From NCBI GenBank assembly GCA_027452045.1, contig DAIDHH010000081.1, positions 1 through 33,761 of the forward strand: a stretch of 33,761 bases of DNA, read 5' to 3'. The DNA comes from Gammaproteobacteria bacterium. GTDB lineage: Bacteria > Pseudomonadota > Gammaproteobacteria > Steroidobacterales > Steroidobacteraceae. Under the pieces are notes generated by a model, which saw only the letters and a list, made by a program, of their open reading frames with translations, did not search any database and was not told where the DNA came from. Both the position numbers and the translations under genes were made by a program. Each line of letters begins with the position of its first letter. Positions within the stretch are counted from its first letter, which is position 1. Below are positions 25,952-33,761 of the stretch, one piece after another.

Positions 25952-28048
25952 ATGTCGCAGGTTGGTGCAGCGGTGCAGCCGAGGACCCTCGGCCGTTATA
26001 ACTTGATCGACCGCCTCGGGCTTGGGGGGCAGGGTGAGGTGTGGCGCGCGCACGATGGAACGCGGGGCGTCGATGTGGCCCTGAAGATCCTCGCCCCGGC
26101 GCTGGCGCGCTCCGCAACGGTCTGGGCCGCGCTCGAGCAGGAGCACAGGCTCGCGATGCGCCTCAAGCACCCGGCGATTCTCGAAGTGCTGCCGCCGGAG
26201 CGGATCGAGGGCTACGTGGTGCTGCCGATGGAGTTGGCCGACGGAGGCGATCTCTCCCGGCTGCGCGGCCGGGGTTACCTCGAGATCGTGCCGGTGCTGC
26301 TCGAAGTGGCGGCGGCGCTCGCACATGCGCATGCCTGCGGCGTGGTGCACAGGGATCTGAAGCCGGGCAATGTGCTGTTCGATGGCCGCGGGCGCGTGAA
26401 GCTCGCGGACTTCGGCATTGCCGCCTTGTTGCCGGGGGCCGGGGAGGGGCGGGCCGATGCGGGTGCTCAGGGATTGTCTCCCTTCACGGCGAGTCCCGCG
26501 CAGCTTCGCGGCGAACCGGCGAGTCCCGCCGATGACATCTACGGTTTCGGGGCGCTCGCCTACGAGCTGCTCGCGGGGCATCCGCCGCATTATCCGAGGT
26601 TCGATGCGGCCCGGATGCAGACGGGACCGGTGCCGCCGCTCTCGCCGGCCCGGCAGGCGCCATTGCAACTGATCGAGCTCGTGATGGCCATGCTCGCCAT
26701 CAACGCGAATGAGCGGCCCGCATCGATGGAGCAGGTGATCGATGAGCTCGAGGCGACCCTCAACTCGACGCTGACGCTGGATCCAACCGACCTCACCTCC
26801 GAGCCCGAGATCGCGCGTGCACCGGCCGCGCCGAGCCCATCGTCACCTTGGCGGCCCGCGCCGCCCGAGCAGCCGCCTTACGCTCCCACCGCTGCTGCCG
26901 CGGTCCCGCATCCCTCGGCCGACCCCGCTCCGCCGCCGGATTTCACCGCGCAGACAGTGGCCGAGTCGCCTGCCCCCGCGGTGGCGGCGCCCGCAGCGCA
27001 CGCACCCGCCACTCACGCACCCGGGGCGCACTCGTTTCTGCCGCCGATGATGGCCGACCCCGAGCCGCTGTCCGCCGAGGAGCTGCTGAGCGCGAGGCTG
27101 CAGGGGATGCCGCAACGGTATGGGACGCGCCCGGGGCGCGCCCGTGGTCCGCTCGCGGGAGCGGGCGGACCGAGAGCCCGGCCGCGCCGCGTGGGGTACC
27201 TCCTCTTCGGGCTCATCTGCGGCGCCATGATGGCCGTCGCGGTCTTGAGCTGGCTGTCGACCCAGGATCTGCGCGGCGGCCCGCTGGCCGCCCTCTCGAG
27301 CATCGTCTCGCGTGCGCGCGAGGGGCACCTGTTCCCGAGCCTAGGGCAGGGCGCTGCGGATTCTGCCTCGAAGGCCGCTCCGGCATCGCTCGCTCCCTCG
27401 CCCGATCCTCTGGCCGCCGAGCGCCAGGCGTTCAACCGTCGTCTGAGCGCACTCGCCACGCGCGGCGCCGCCACCTGGGACGCTGCGGATTTCGCGGCGG
27501 CGCGAATTCAGGAAGCAGAGACGACCGGCGCCGAGGAGGCCGGAGGCATGGCGGTGGCGCGGCAACACTGGCGGGAAGCGCAGAAGCTGCTCGCGGCCAT
27601 GGAAAGCAAGGCGCCACAGGCGCTCGCGGCGCAGCTGAAGGCCGGCCAGGCCGCGCTCGCCGCGGGGCATCGGCAGGCAGCGGCTCAGGCGTTCGCGCTG
27701 GCGCTGCGCATCGATCCGGGCAGCCTGCAGGCCGAGCAGGGGGCGCGCCAGGCGCAGCTTCTCGGGAGCGCGCGGCCCATCGCGCCCGTCAATCGCTTCG
27801 CGCGCACGGCGCCTAAGCCGCGGTACAGGTTCGCGGGGGCCGCTCGGGGCCGTTTCGATGCCCGCTATCGGGACGCCGGCTATGCGAAGGCTGTTCGCGC
27901 GGGCCTCATGGCCTTCGGCAACGGGCGCCTCTACGAGGCGCAGGCCGACTTCGAGCAGGCGCTCGTCTTTCGTCCCCAGGGGATCGAGGCGAGCACCGAG
28001 CTCAATGAAGTGAACGCGGCGCTGCACGCACGGACTCCGAGGCCGTAG
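25952..28048 (+). CDS. Membrane Ser/Thr protein kinase with TPR-like C-terminal region
   Basis: A 698-residue eukaryotic-like (Hanks-type) kinase. The cytoplasmic kinase domain spans residues 15-270: Gly-loop GLGGQGEVW (23-31), Lys45, Glu64, HRDLKPGN (133-140), DFG (153-155) and DDIYGFG (194-200) are all intact. The APE motif is altered to SPAQ. A Pro/Ala-rich linker (280-400) follows, then one membrane helix (414-435, VGYLLFGLICGAMMAVAVLSW), so the C-terminal 260 residues should be periplasmic. They contain TPR-like Ala-rich helices (AAGHRQAAAQAFALALRIDPG and NGRLYEAQADFEQALVFRPQG). ATG 25952 is chosen over GTG 25943. No cognate phosphatase is next to it; the substrate is unknown. Confidence 0.92.
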   Translation: MSQVGAAVQPRTLGRYNLIDRLGLGGQGEVWRAHDGTRGVDVALKILAPALARSATVWAALEQEHRLAMRLKHPAILEVLPPERIEGYVVLPMELADGGDLSRLRGRGYLEIVPVLLEVAAALAHAHACGVVHRDLKPGNVLFDGRGRVKLADFGIAALLPGAGEGRADAGAQGLSPFTASPAQLRGEPASPADDIYGFGALAYELLAGHPPHYPRFDAARMQTGPVPPLSPARQAPLQLIELVMAMLAINANERPASMEQVIDELEATLNSTLTLDPTDLTSEPEIARAPAAPSPSSPWRPAPPEQPPYAPTAAAAVPHPSADPAPPPDFTAQTVAESPAPAVAAPAAHAPATHAPGAHSFLPPMMADPEPLSAEELLSARLQGMPQRYGTRPGRARGPLAGAGGPRARPRRVGYLLFGLICGAMMAVAVLSWLSTQDLRGGPLAALSSIVSRAREGHLFPSLGQGAADSASKAAPASLAPSPDPLAAERQAFNRRLSALATRGAATWDAADFAAARIQEAETTGAEEAGGMAVARQHWREAQKLLAAMESKAPQALAAQLKAGQAALAAGHRQAAAQAFALALRIDPGSLQAEQGARQAQLLGSARPIAPVNRFARTAPKPRYRFAGAARGRFDARYRDAGYAKAVRAGLMAFGNGRLYEAQADFEQALVFRPQGIEASTELNEVNAALHARTPRP

Positions 28049-28077
28049 GCGCCGCCAGCGCCGGTCGGCGTTGCGCG

Positions 28078-28908
28078 CTATTCCGCGCGCAGCAACTCGT
28101 TGATCGAAGTCTTGGCGCGCGTCTGCGCATCCACCCGCTTCACGATGACCGCGCACGCGAGTCCGTAGCGGCCATCGGCCGAGGGCAGCGTTCCCGGCAC
28201 CACCACCGAGCCGGCCGGCACGCGGCCGCGCAGGGTCTCGCCCGTGGTGCGGTCATAGATCCGCGTGCTCTGCCCGATGAACACGCCCATGGAGATCACC
28301 GAGCCCGCCTCGACCACCACGCCCTCGACGATCTCGGAGCGGGCGCCGATGAAACAGTCGTCCTCGATGATCGTCGGGCTCGCCTGCAGCGGCTCGAGCA
28401 CACCGCCGATTCCGACACCGCCTGACAGGTGCACGTTGCGTCCGATCTGCGCGCACGATCCGACCGTGGCCCAGGTATCGACCATGGTTCCGGAGTCGAC
28501 GTAGGCGCCGATGTTGACATAGCTCGGCATCAATACGACGTTCGAGGCAATGTGTGCGCCCCTGCGCACCACCGCGTGGGGGACGACGCGCGTTCCGCAG
28601 GCACGCAGGTCAGCCTCGGAATACTGCGCGTACTTCAGCGGCACCTTGTCGTAGAAGCGCGTGAAACCCGCCTCCATCACCGCGTTGTCGTGGGTGCGGA
28701 AATAGAGCAGCACGGCCTTCTTCAGCCACTCATGGACGACCCAGGCGCCGTTCACCTTCTCGGCAACGCGTGCGCGGCCCGAATCGAGGCGCGCAATGCA
28801 CTCCTCGATGCTCGCGGCGAGATCCTTCGCGACGTTGCCCGGATTGAGCTGCGCCCGGCGCTCGAAGGCGCTGTCGATGGTTGCTTTGAGAGTCTCGAGG
28901 TCGCTCAT
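28078..28908 (-). CDS. dapD: Tetrahydrodipicolinate N-succinyltransferase
   Basis: A 276-residue trimeric left-handed beta-helix enzyme that transfers succinate from succinyl-CoA to tetrahydrodipicolinate in the diaminopimelate/lysine pathway. The N-terminal helical part ([17 protein letters not shown]) and DKVPLKY are typical. The hexapeptide repeats are evident ([64 protein letters not shown]). It ends [14 protein letters not shown] 28908 overlaps the dapC stop (ATGA); the longer frame to 28959 only shadows dapC. It is the last gene of the map-glnD-dapC-dapD unit. Confidence 0.96.
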   Translation of the reverse strand: MSDLETLKATIDSAFERRAQLNPGNVAKDLAASIEECIARLDSGRARVAEKVNGAWVVHEWLKKAVLLYFRTHDNAVMEAGFTRFYDKVPLKYAQYSEADLRACGTRVVPHAVVRRGAHIASNVVLMPSYVNIGAYVDSGTMVDTWATVGSCAQIGRNVHLSGGVGIGGVLEPLQASPTIIEDDCFIGARSEIVEGVVVEAGSVISMGVFIGQSTRIYDRTTGETLRGRVPAGSVVVPGTLPSADGRYGLACAVIVKRVDAQTRAKTSINELLRAE

Positions 28909-30107
28909 GCCCTGTCTCTTTCGATGAAATCTCGGATCCGCTGCGCCGCCTCGACGCATGTGTCGACGGTGGGCACCAGGGAAATGCGCACCCGGCCGGC
29001 GCCCGGGTTGCCGGCGGCCCCGGTGCGCGCGAGGTAGCTGCCCGGCAAAACCGTGACGGCCTGCGCCGCGAACAGCCCGCGGGCGAAGCGCTCATCGTCG
29101 CCGCGCACGTCCGTCCAGAGATAGAACGCGCCGTCGGGCTTCTCTACGGGCAGGACGGGGGCGAGGATCGGCAGCACGCGCTCGAACTTCTCCTGGTAGA
29201 GGCGGCGGTTGTGGGCCGCATGGGCATCGTCCTCCCATGCCGCAACACTCGCCAGTTGTGTCGGCACCGGCATGGCGCTGCCGTGATAGGTGCGGTAGAG
29301 GAGGAAGCGCGCCACGATGCGCGCATCGCCGCACACGAAGCCCGAGCGCAGTCCGGGCACGCTCGAGCGCTTGGAGAGGCTGTGAAAGACGATGCAGCGC
29401 TCGAACCGGTCTCGGCCGCTCGCCCGGCACACCTCGAGGAGCCCCGGCGGCGGGGCGCGCTCATCCAGATAGATCTCCGTGTAGCACTCGTCGGCGGCGA
29501 TGATGAAGTCGTGCCGCTCGGCGAGCTCGAGGGCGCGCAGCAACAGCTCCCGGGGCAGCACCTTGCCGGTGGGATTGCCCGGGTTGCAGAGGAAGAGGAC
29601 CTGGCAGCGGCGCCAGATGTCCTCGGGCACGGCCTCGAGGTCCGGGAGGTAGCCGTTGGCCGCGCAGGTATCGAGCAGGTAGGGTTGCGCGCCCGCAAGC
29701 AGCGCCGCGCCCTCGTAGATCTGGTAGAACGGGTTCGGCATGGCCACGATCGGATCGCTGCGCTCATCGATGGCCGCCTGCACGAAGGCGAACAGCGCCT
29801 CCCTCGTGCCGTTCACCGGCAGCACCTGGGTCGCGGGGTCCACGCTCCCCGCGGGCAGGTGAAAGCGTCTCTGCAGCCAGCCGGCGCAGGCCGCGCGCAG
29901 CTGCGCGAGCCCGATCGTCGTGGGATAGGTGTCGAGGCGGTGCAGGCTCGAGCGCAAGGCGTCCAACACCATCGCGGGCGGGGCATGGCGCGGCTCGCCG
30001 ATCGACATGGCGATGGGCGCGAGGCCGGCCGGAGGGCTCACCGAAGCCGTGAGGCGCGCGAGGCGCTCGAAGGGATACTCGTTGAGCCGCTGCAAGCGCG
30101 GATTCAT
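28905..30107 (-). CDS. dapC: Succinyldiaminopimelate transaminase
   Basis: A 400-residue class I/II PLP aminotransferase. It should convert N-succinyl-2-amino-6-ketopimelate to N-succinyl-LL-diaminopimelate with glutamate as donor. The PLP lysine is Lys246 in [15 protein letters not shown]; Asp206 and Tyr209 ([10 protein letters not shown]) and NPGNPTGKV (175-183) complete the cofactor site. The order dapC-dapD and the DapC-like start [16 protein letters not shown] support this over a general aspartate aminotransferase. It lies 27 bases after glnD and overlaps dapD by four bases. With DapD upstream and DapE downstream in the pathway, this region supplies three consecutive steps. Confidence 0.93.
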   Translation of the reverse strand: MNPRLQRLNEYPFERLARLTASVSPPAGLAPIAMSIGEPRHAPPAMVLDALRSSLHRLDTYPTTIGLAQLRAACAGWLQRRFHLPAGSVDPATQVLPVNGTREALFAFVQAAIDERSDPIVAMPNPFYQIYEGAALLAGAQPYLLDTCAANGYLPDLEAVPEDIWRRCQVLFLCNPGNPTGKVLPRELLLRALELAERHDFIIAADECYTEIYLDERAPPPGLLEVCRASGRDRFERCIVFHSLSKRSSVPGLRSGFVCGDARIVARFLLYRTYHGSAMPVPTQLASVAAWEDDAHAAHNRRLYQEKFERVLPILAPVLPVEKPDGAFYLWTDVRGDDERFARGLFAAQAVTVLPGSYLARTGAAGNPGAGRVRISLVPTVDTCVEAAQRIRDFIERDRA

Positions 30108-30134
30108 GCGGAACAGACCTCAGTGTATGTGCTG

Positions 30135-32834
30135 TCAGGCGGCCGAGCGCCGCTCGAGGGCTTTGCCGAGGTTGTCGCGCAGGCGCACCGCCGTCGCCTC
30201 ATCGAGCGGCCGCCCCTCGAGGTCGGTGATGTAGAAGACGTCCTCGGCGCGCTCGCCCACGGTCATGATCTTGGCCGCCTGAAGGGCGATGCGCTCGCCG
30301 GTGAGGACCTTGCCCACATCGCACAACAGGCCCGGACGATCCCCGGCGGTGAGCTCGAGCACGGAGCGGCCATTGCGCTCATCGGTGCTGAGTGCGATCT
30401 GGGTCGGCGTGTGGAACATGCGCACCTGGCGGGGCGCCCGTCGATGGACCGCGACGCTGTCCTGCGGCCGCTGCAGCGAGCGCCACAGCGCCTGCTCGAT
30501 CTCCTCCAGGCGGTCGGTGTCGGTGATGGGCGCGCCATCGTCTTCCAGCACGTGGTAGAGGTCCAGGCTGAACCCGTCCCCGGCCGGGGTGATGCGCGCA
30601 TCGACCACGTTCAGCCCGAGCTGGTCGAGCACCGCGGTGGTGCGCGCGAACCCGTGGTGGCGCGCGCGCGTGAAGATCAACACCGCGGTGGTGCCGCGCA
30701 CGCTCTGCGGATCGAGCGCGACCAGGGGCTCCTCGGAGTGCGGATCCCGCTCGGTGAGGTGGCGCGCGTGCCAGGCAATCTCCTCGGGCGAGTGCTGCAG
30801 GAAGTAGGCGGCCGAGAAGCGCGCCCAGTGACGCTCGATGTCGGCGGTGGGAATGCCCCGCTCGCTCATCAGCTTTCGTGCGGCCTCGCGCGTCTCGCAC
30901 ACCAGCTGCTCCTCGTCGATCGGCGTCTCGAGACCGCGGCGCAGCGCCCGGCGCACGCGCTGATAGAAGTCCTGGAAGAGCGAAGCCTTCCACGAGTTCC
31001 ACAGCTTCGGGTTGGTCGCGCGCACATCCGCGCAGGTGAGCACGTAGAGATAATCGAGGTGTGCCTCATCGCCCACTTCCCGGGCGAAGGCGTTGATGAC
31101 CTCCGGGTCACCGATGTCCTGCTTCTGCGCGGTGAGCGAGAACGTGAGGTGACTGCGCACGAGCCACGCCACTATGCGGGCGTCATAGGGAGAGAGCCCC
31201 TGCTCGAGGCAGAATGCCTCCGCGTCCACCGCTCCGAGTTCCGAGTGATCCCCGCCGCGTCCCTTGGCGATGTCGTGGAAGAGCGCGGCGAGGTAGGCGA
31301 CCTCGGGTCGCGGCAGCTGCTGCATGATGCGAGACGCCTGCGGCAGCTCGTGATCGTAGCGGGGGATCGCGAAGCGGCGCAGGTTGCTCACCACGAACAG
31401 CGTGTGCGCATCCACCGTGTAGGCGTGGAACAGGTCGTATTGCATGCGCCCGACGATGCGCCCGAAAGCCGGAATGTAGCGCCCGAGCACCCCGTAGGTG
31501 TTCATCCTGCGCAGCTCGTGGGTCACCCCCACCGGGGCGCGCACGATCTCGAGAAAGAGCCGGTGGTGGCGCGGGTTCTGGCGGAATTCCTCATCGATCA
31601 GCCACAGGCTCCGGGTGACCGCCCGCATGGTCGAGGCGCGCACCCCCTTGATCTCCGGGTTCTGCTGCAGCAGCACGAACAGCTCCAGGAGCGCAGAGGG
31701 GCTGCGCGCGAACACATCCTCGCTCACCGCCTCGAGCGATCCGCAGCGCACCTGGAAGCGCGCGTTGAGGGGCCGTGGCGGCTCGTTCTCGGTGAGGATC
31801 GCCTCGCGAAACAGCTGTAGCAACAGCTCGTTGAGCAGGCTCACGTCCTTGACGGTGCGGTAGTAGCGCTGCATGAGCTGCTCGACCGCGAGCGTGTAGG
31901 AGGCATCTTCGTAGCCGAAGGTCTGCGCCAGCTTGATCTGATGGTCGAAAAGCAGACGGTCCTCGCGGCGCCCGGTAAGCACGTGCAGCCCGAAGCGCAC
32001 CTTCCAGAGGAAAGAGCGCGCCTGCTTCAGGCGCCTGAGCTCGGCGAGCGAGAGAAAACCATGGTGCGAGAGCTCATCGAGGGTGTCGGACCCGAAGTGG
32101 CGCTTGGCGACCCAGGCGATGGTCTGGATGTCGCGCAGTCCTCCGGGGCCGGTCTTCACGTTGGGCTCGAGGTTGTAGGCGGTATCATTCGCCTTCAGGT
32201 GCCGCTCGGCCTGCTCGTGCACCTTGGCCTCGAAGAAGTCCCGGACCGGCCAGATGCGCTCGGGCGAGAGCGCCTCGCGCATCCGTGCGAGCAGGGCCTC
32301 ATTGCCCGCAAGCAGCCGCGCCTCGATGAGCGTCGTCATGACGCTGACATCGGCGGAGCTCTGCTCGGCGCATTCCTCGACGGTGCGCACGCTGTGCCCG
32401 ACCTCGAGGCCGATATCCCAGAGGAAGGCGAGCAGGCGCTCGAGTGCGCCCCGCTCGGCGCCCTCCGGTGGCTGCGGCACGAGCAGCAGGATGTCGATGT
32501 CCGAGCACAGGTGCAGCTCACCTCGCCCATACCCGCCCACCGCCACCAGGGCCCAGGTGTTCATCGGCCCGGTGGCATGTGCGCGCCAGGCGGCCTGCAG
32601 CACCCGGTCGATGAGCGCGGCGCGCGCGTGCACCAGCGCTTCCACCGGCTCATCGGCGAGGAAGCGCGCCTTGAGCTCCTCGTGTGCCTGGTTCAGCACC
32701 TCTCGGAACCTCGCGGGCGCCTCGGGAGACTCTCCGAGCAGCTGGGGCAGGCGGGCGAGCAGCGGCCAGTCGGGCTCGCCCGGCGGGGCGAGCGTGCCGG
32801 TCTCTTCCACGGGATCTGAGTCTGGGGTCGCCAT
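30135..32834 (-). CDS. glnD: Bifunctional PII uridylyltransferase/uridylyl-removing enzyme
   Basis: An 899-residue cytosolic nitrogen sensor that uridylylates PII proteins when glutamine is low and removes UMP when it is high. The nucleotidyltransferase domain has GGYGRGELHLCSDIDILLL (100-118), with both catalytic Asp. NVKTGPGGLRDIQT (225-238) is a GlnD hallmark. The HD domain has LFHDIAKGRGGDH (518-530) for UMP removal. Two ACT domains follow (about 705-780, VLIFTRARHHGF; and about 825-899, LELTAGDRPGLLCDVG) that bind glutamine. ATG 32834 is chosen; the frame continues to 33218 only as a shadow of map. It lies 5 bases after map. Confidence 0.97.
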   Translation of the reverse strand: MATPDSDPVEETGTLAPPGEPDWPLLARLPQLLGESPEAPARFREVLNQAHEELKARFLADEPVEALVHARAALIDRVLQAAWRAHATGPMNTWALVAVGGYGRGELHLCSDIDILLLVPQPPEGAERGALERLLAFLWDIGLEVGHSVRTVEECAEQSSADVSVMTTLIEARLLAGNEALLARMREALSPERIWPVRDFFEAKVHEQAERHLKANDTAYNLEPNVKTGPGGLRDIQTIAWVAKRHFGSDTLDELSHHGFLSLAELRRLKQARSFLWKVRFGLHVLTGRREDRLLFDHQIKLAQTFGYEDASYTLAVEQLMQRYYRTVKDVSLLNELLLQLFREAILTENEPPRPLNARFQVRCGSLEAVSEDVFARSPSALLELFVLLQQNPEIKGVRASTMRAVTRSLWLIDEEFRQNPRHHRLFLEIVRAPVGVTHELRRMNTYGVLGRYIPAFGRIVGRMQYDLFHAYTVDAHTLFVVSNLRRFAIPRYDHELPQASRIMQQLPRPEVAYLAALFHDIAKGRGGDHSELGAVDAEAFCLEQGLSPYDARIVAWLVRSHLTFSLTAQKQDIGDPEVINAFAREVGDEAHLDYLYVLTCADVRATNPKLWNSWKASLFQDFYQRVRRALRRGLETPIDEEQLVCETREAARKLMSERGIPTADIERHWARFSAAYFLQHSPEEIAWHARHLTERDPHSEEPLVALDPQSVRGTTAVLIFTRARHHGFARTTAVLDQLGLNVVDARITPAGDGFSLDLYHVLEDDGAPITDTDRLEEIEQALWRSLQRPQDSVAVHRRAPRQVRMFHTPTQIALSTDERNGRSVLELTAGDRPGLLCDVGKVLTGERIALQAAKIMTVGERAEDVFYITDLEGRPLDEATAVRLRDNLGKALERRSAA

Positions 32835-32839
32835 GGCGC

Positions 32840-33613
32840 TCAGTGCGCCCGCCGGTCGGCCGCCCCCAGGGTGAGCACCTCGTAGCCGGAATCCGTCACC
32901 AGCACCGTGTGCTCCCACTGGGCCGACAGGGAGTGATCCTTGGTGATGACGGTCCAGCCATCGGGAAGCAGGCGCACGTGGCGCTTGCCCGCATTCACCA
33001 TGGGCTCGATCGTGAAGGTCATGCCGCGCTCGAGCGTGAGCCCGGTGCCGGGCTCCCCGTAGTGCAGCACCTGCGGATCCTCGTGATACACCCGTCCAAT
33101 GCCATGCCCGCAGTACTCGCGCACCACGGAGTAATTGTTCTGCTCCACGAAGGTCTGGATGGCGTGTCCGATGTCCCCGAGCCGCGCCCCCGGGCGCACG
33201 GTCTCGATGCCGCGCCACATCGCCTCGAAGCAGGTCTCGGCGAGCCGCTGGGCGTGGGTGGGGGGTTTGCCCACGAAGTACATCCGGCTGGTGTCGCCAT
33301 GGAATCCGTCCCGGATCACCGTGACGTCGATGTTGACGATGTCGCCCGCCTTCAGGCGCTTATCGTTCGGAATGCCGTGGCAGACGACGTGGTTGACCGA
33401 GGTGCAGATGGTTTTGGGGAAGCCCCTGTAGTTGAGGTTCGCGGGGATCGAGCGCTGCACTTCGACGATGTAGTCGTGGCAGATGCGATCGAGCTCCTCC
33501 GTGGTGACCCCGGGAACCACGTGCTCGGCGATCATGTCCAGCACTTCGGCGGCCAGCCGGCCGGCGATGCGCATCTTCTCCTGCTCTTCGGGCGACTTGA
33601 TGGTGACGTGCAT
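32840..33613 (-). CDS. map: Methionine aminopeptidase, type I
   Basis: A 257-residue di-metal aminopeptidase that removes the initiator Met from nascent proteins. The metal ligands and catalytic His are at the expected places: His79, Asp96 (IVNIDVTV), Asp107 (FHGDTSRMY), His170 (CGHGIGR), Glu203 (TIEPM) and Glu234 (WEHTVLV). Length is that of E. coli MetAP. ATG 33613 (MHVTIKSPEEQEKM) has TGGAAG upstream and gives the normal start; the frame to 33736 adds a non-homologous basic stretch and is not favoured. It is the first gene of the map-glnD-dapC-dapD operon. In related genomes rpsB-tsf lies divergently just beyond. Confidence 0.97.
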   Translation of the reverse strand: MHVTIKSPEEQEKMRIAGRLAAEVLDMIAEHVVPGVTTEELDRICHDYIVEVQRSIPANLNYRGFPKTICTSVNHVVCHGIPNDKRLKAGDIVNIDVTVIRDGFHGDTSRMYFVGKPPTHAQRLAETCFEAMWRGIETVRPGARLGDIGHAIQTFVEQNNYSVVREYCGHGIGRVYHEDPQVLHYGEPGTGLTLERGMTFTIEPMVNAGKRHVRLLPDGWTVITKDHSLSAQWEHTVLVTDSGYEVLTLGAADRRAH

Positions 33614-33711
33614 GAAACTTCCAGAAAGGCTCGAACCGAAGCCCAGGCCGCGCCGCCGCAGGATGCCGGCGGGGGCGCGCGCAAGACGTTGTTCAGGCGA
33701 GGGCTTCATGG

Positions 33712-33740
33712 TATAAAGCGCGGCCTTTTTTGGCAATCAA
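33712..33740 (-). promoter_or_regulatory. Predicted promoter of the map operon
   Basis: On the minus strand, TTGATT (33735-33740) and TTTATA (33712-33717) are separated by 17 bases, about 99 bases before the map ATG. It is the only AT-rich promoter-like element upstream of map within the window. The hexamers match consensus at four and three positions; a shifted -10 TATACC is also possible. Confidence 0.45.
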
Positions 33741-33761
33741 CCCACACGCGCATCACAGCTT

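Noticed and set aside
29211..31820. An 869-codon plus-strand open frame opposite glnD and dapC
   Set aside because: It is a high-GC antisense shadow: both genes below it have complete catalytic motifs, and its own translation is His/Arg/Gly-rich with no recognisable domain.

Overview
The window is about 33.8 kb of chromosomal, high-GC DNA. It looks like a gammaproteobacterium from a deep, GC-rich branch (Xanthomonadales, Nevskiales or Steroidobacterales type). This is inferred from the neighbourhoods yoaA-tsaB, map-glnD-dapC-dapD and phoB-phoR-phoU, together with GTP-type PEP carboxykinase, DusA, DsbB and an OprD-family porin. I cannot name a genus. I see no rRNA, tRNA, CRISPR array or complete insertion sequence.

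Region 1 (1-5.1 kb, all minus strand) is accessory in character. It holds a DUF302 protein cut by the window edge, a short-chain dehydrogenase and an aldo/keto reductase in tandem, and an AbiE-type toxin-antitoxin pair behind a perfect-consensus promoter. The toxin appears to have lost its middle by an in-frame deletion. A possible 50-codon ORF diverges from the pair. Next comes an exported protein with a zincin-like HETFE motif, followed by two tandem hairpins.

Region 2 (5.4-9.1 kb, minus) reads as one operon: a GTG-started exported OB-fold-like protein, an exported protein with a very Pro/Arg/Gly-rich tail, and a P1B-type metal ATPase carrying a C-terminal hemerythrin domain. The ATPase has no convincing AUG start. 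A gap before it carries an unexplained plus-strand intrinsic terminator.

Region 3 (9.1-12.8 kb, plus) has a small disordered hydrophilic protein, an unrecognised exported protein, dusA and an adenylate cyclase-FHA protein. pckG (minus) is convergent with the cyclase gene.

Region 4 (14.9-25.7 kb) is mostly phosphate control. yoaA-tsaB leads into phoB-phoR, phoU and dsbB, with overlapping or closely spaced genes. phoB has a Pho box. dapE converges on dsbB, sharing the four bases CTAG. An OprD-family porin with its own well-formed Pho box is followed by two overlapping pstB genes. No pstS, pstC or pstA is present, so the two ATPases must serve a permease encoded elsewhere.

Region 5 (25.9-33.8 kb) holds a membrane Ser/Thr protein kinase just downstream of pstB, then the minus-strand operon map-glnD-dapC-dapD (start-methionine removal, nitrogen sensing, lysine/diaminopimelate synthesis) with a promoter at the right-hand edge. 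Together with dapE, three diaminopimelate genes lie in the window.
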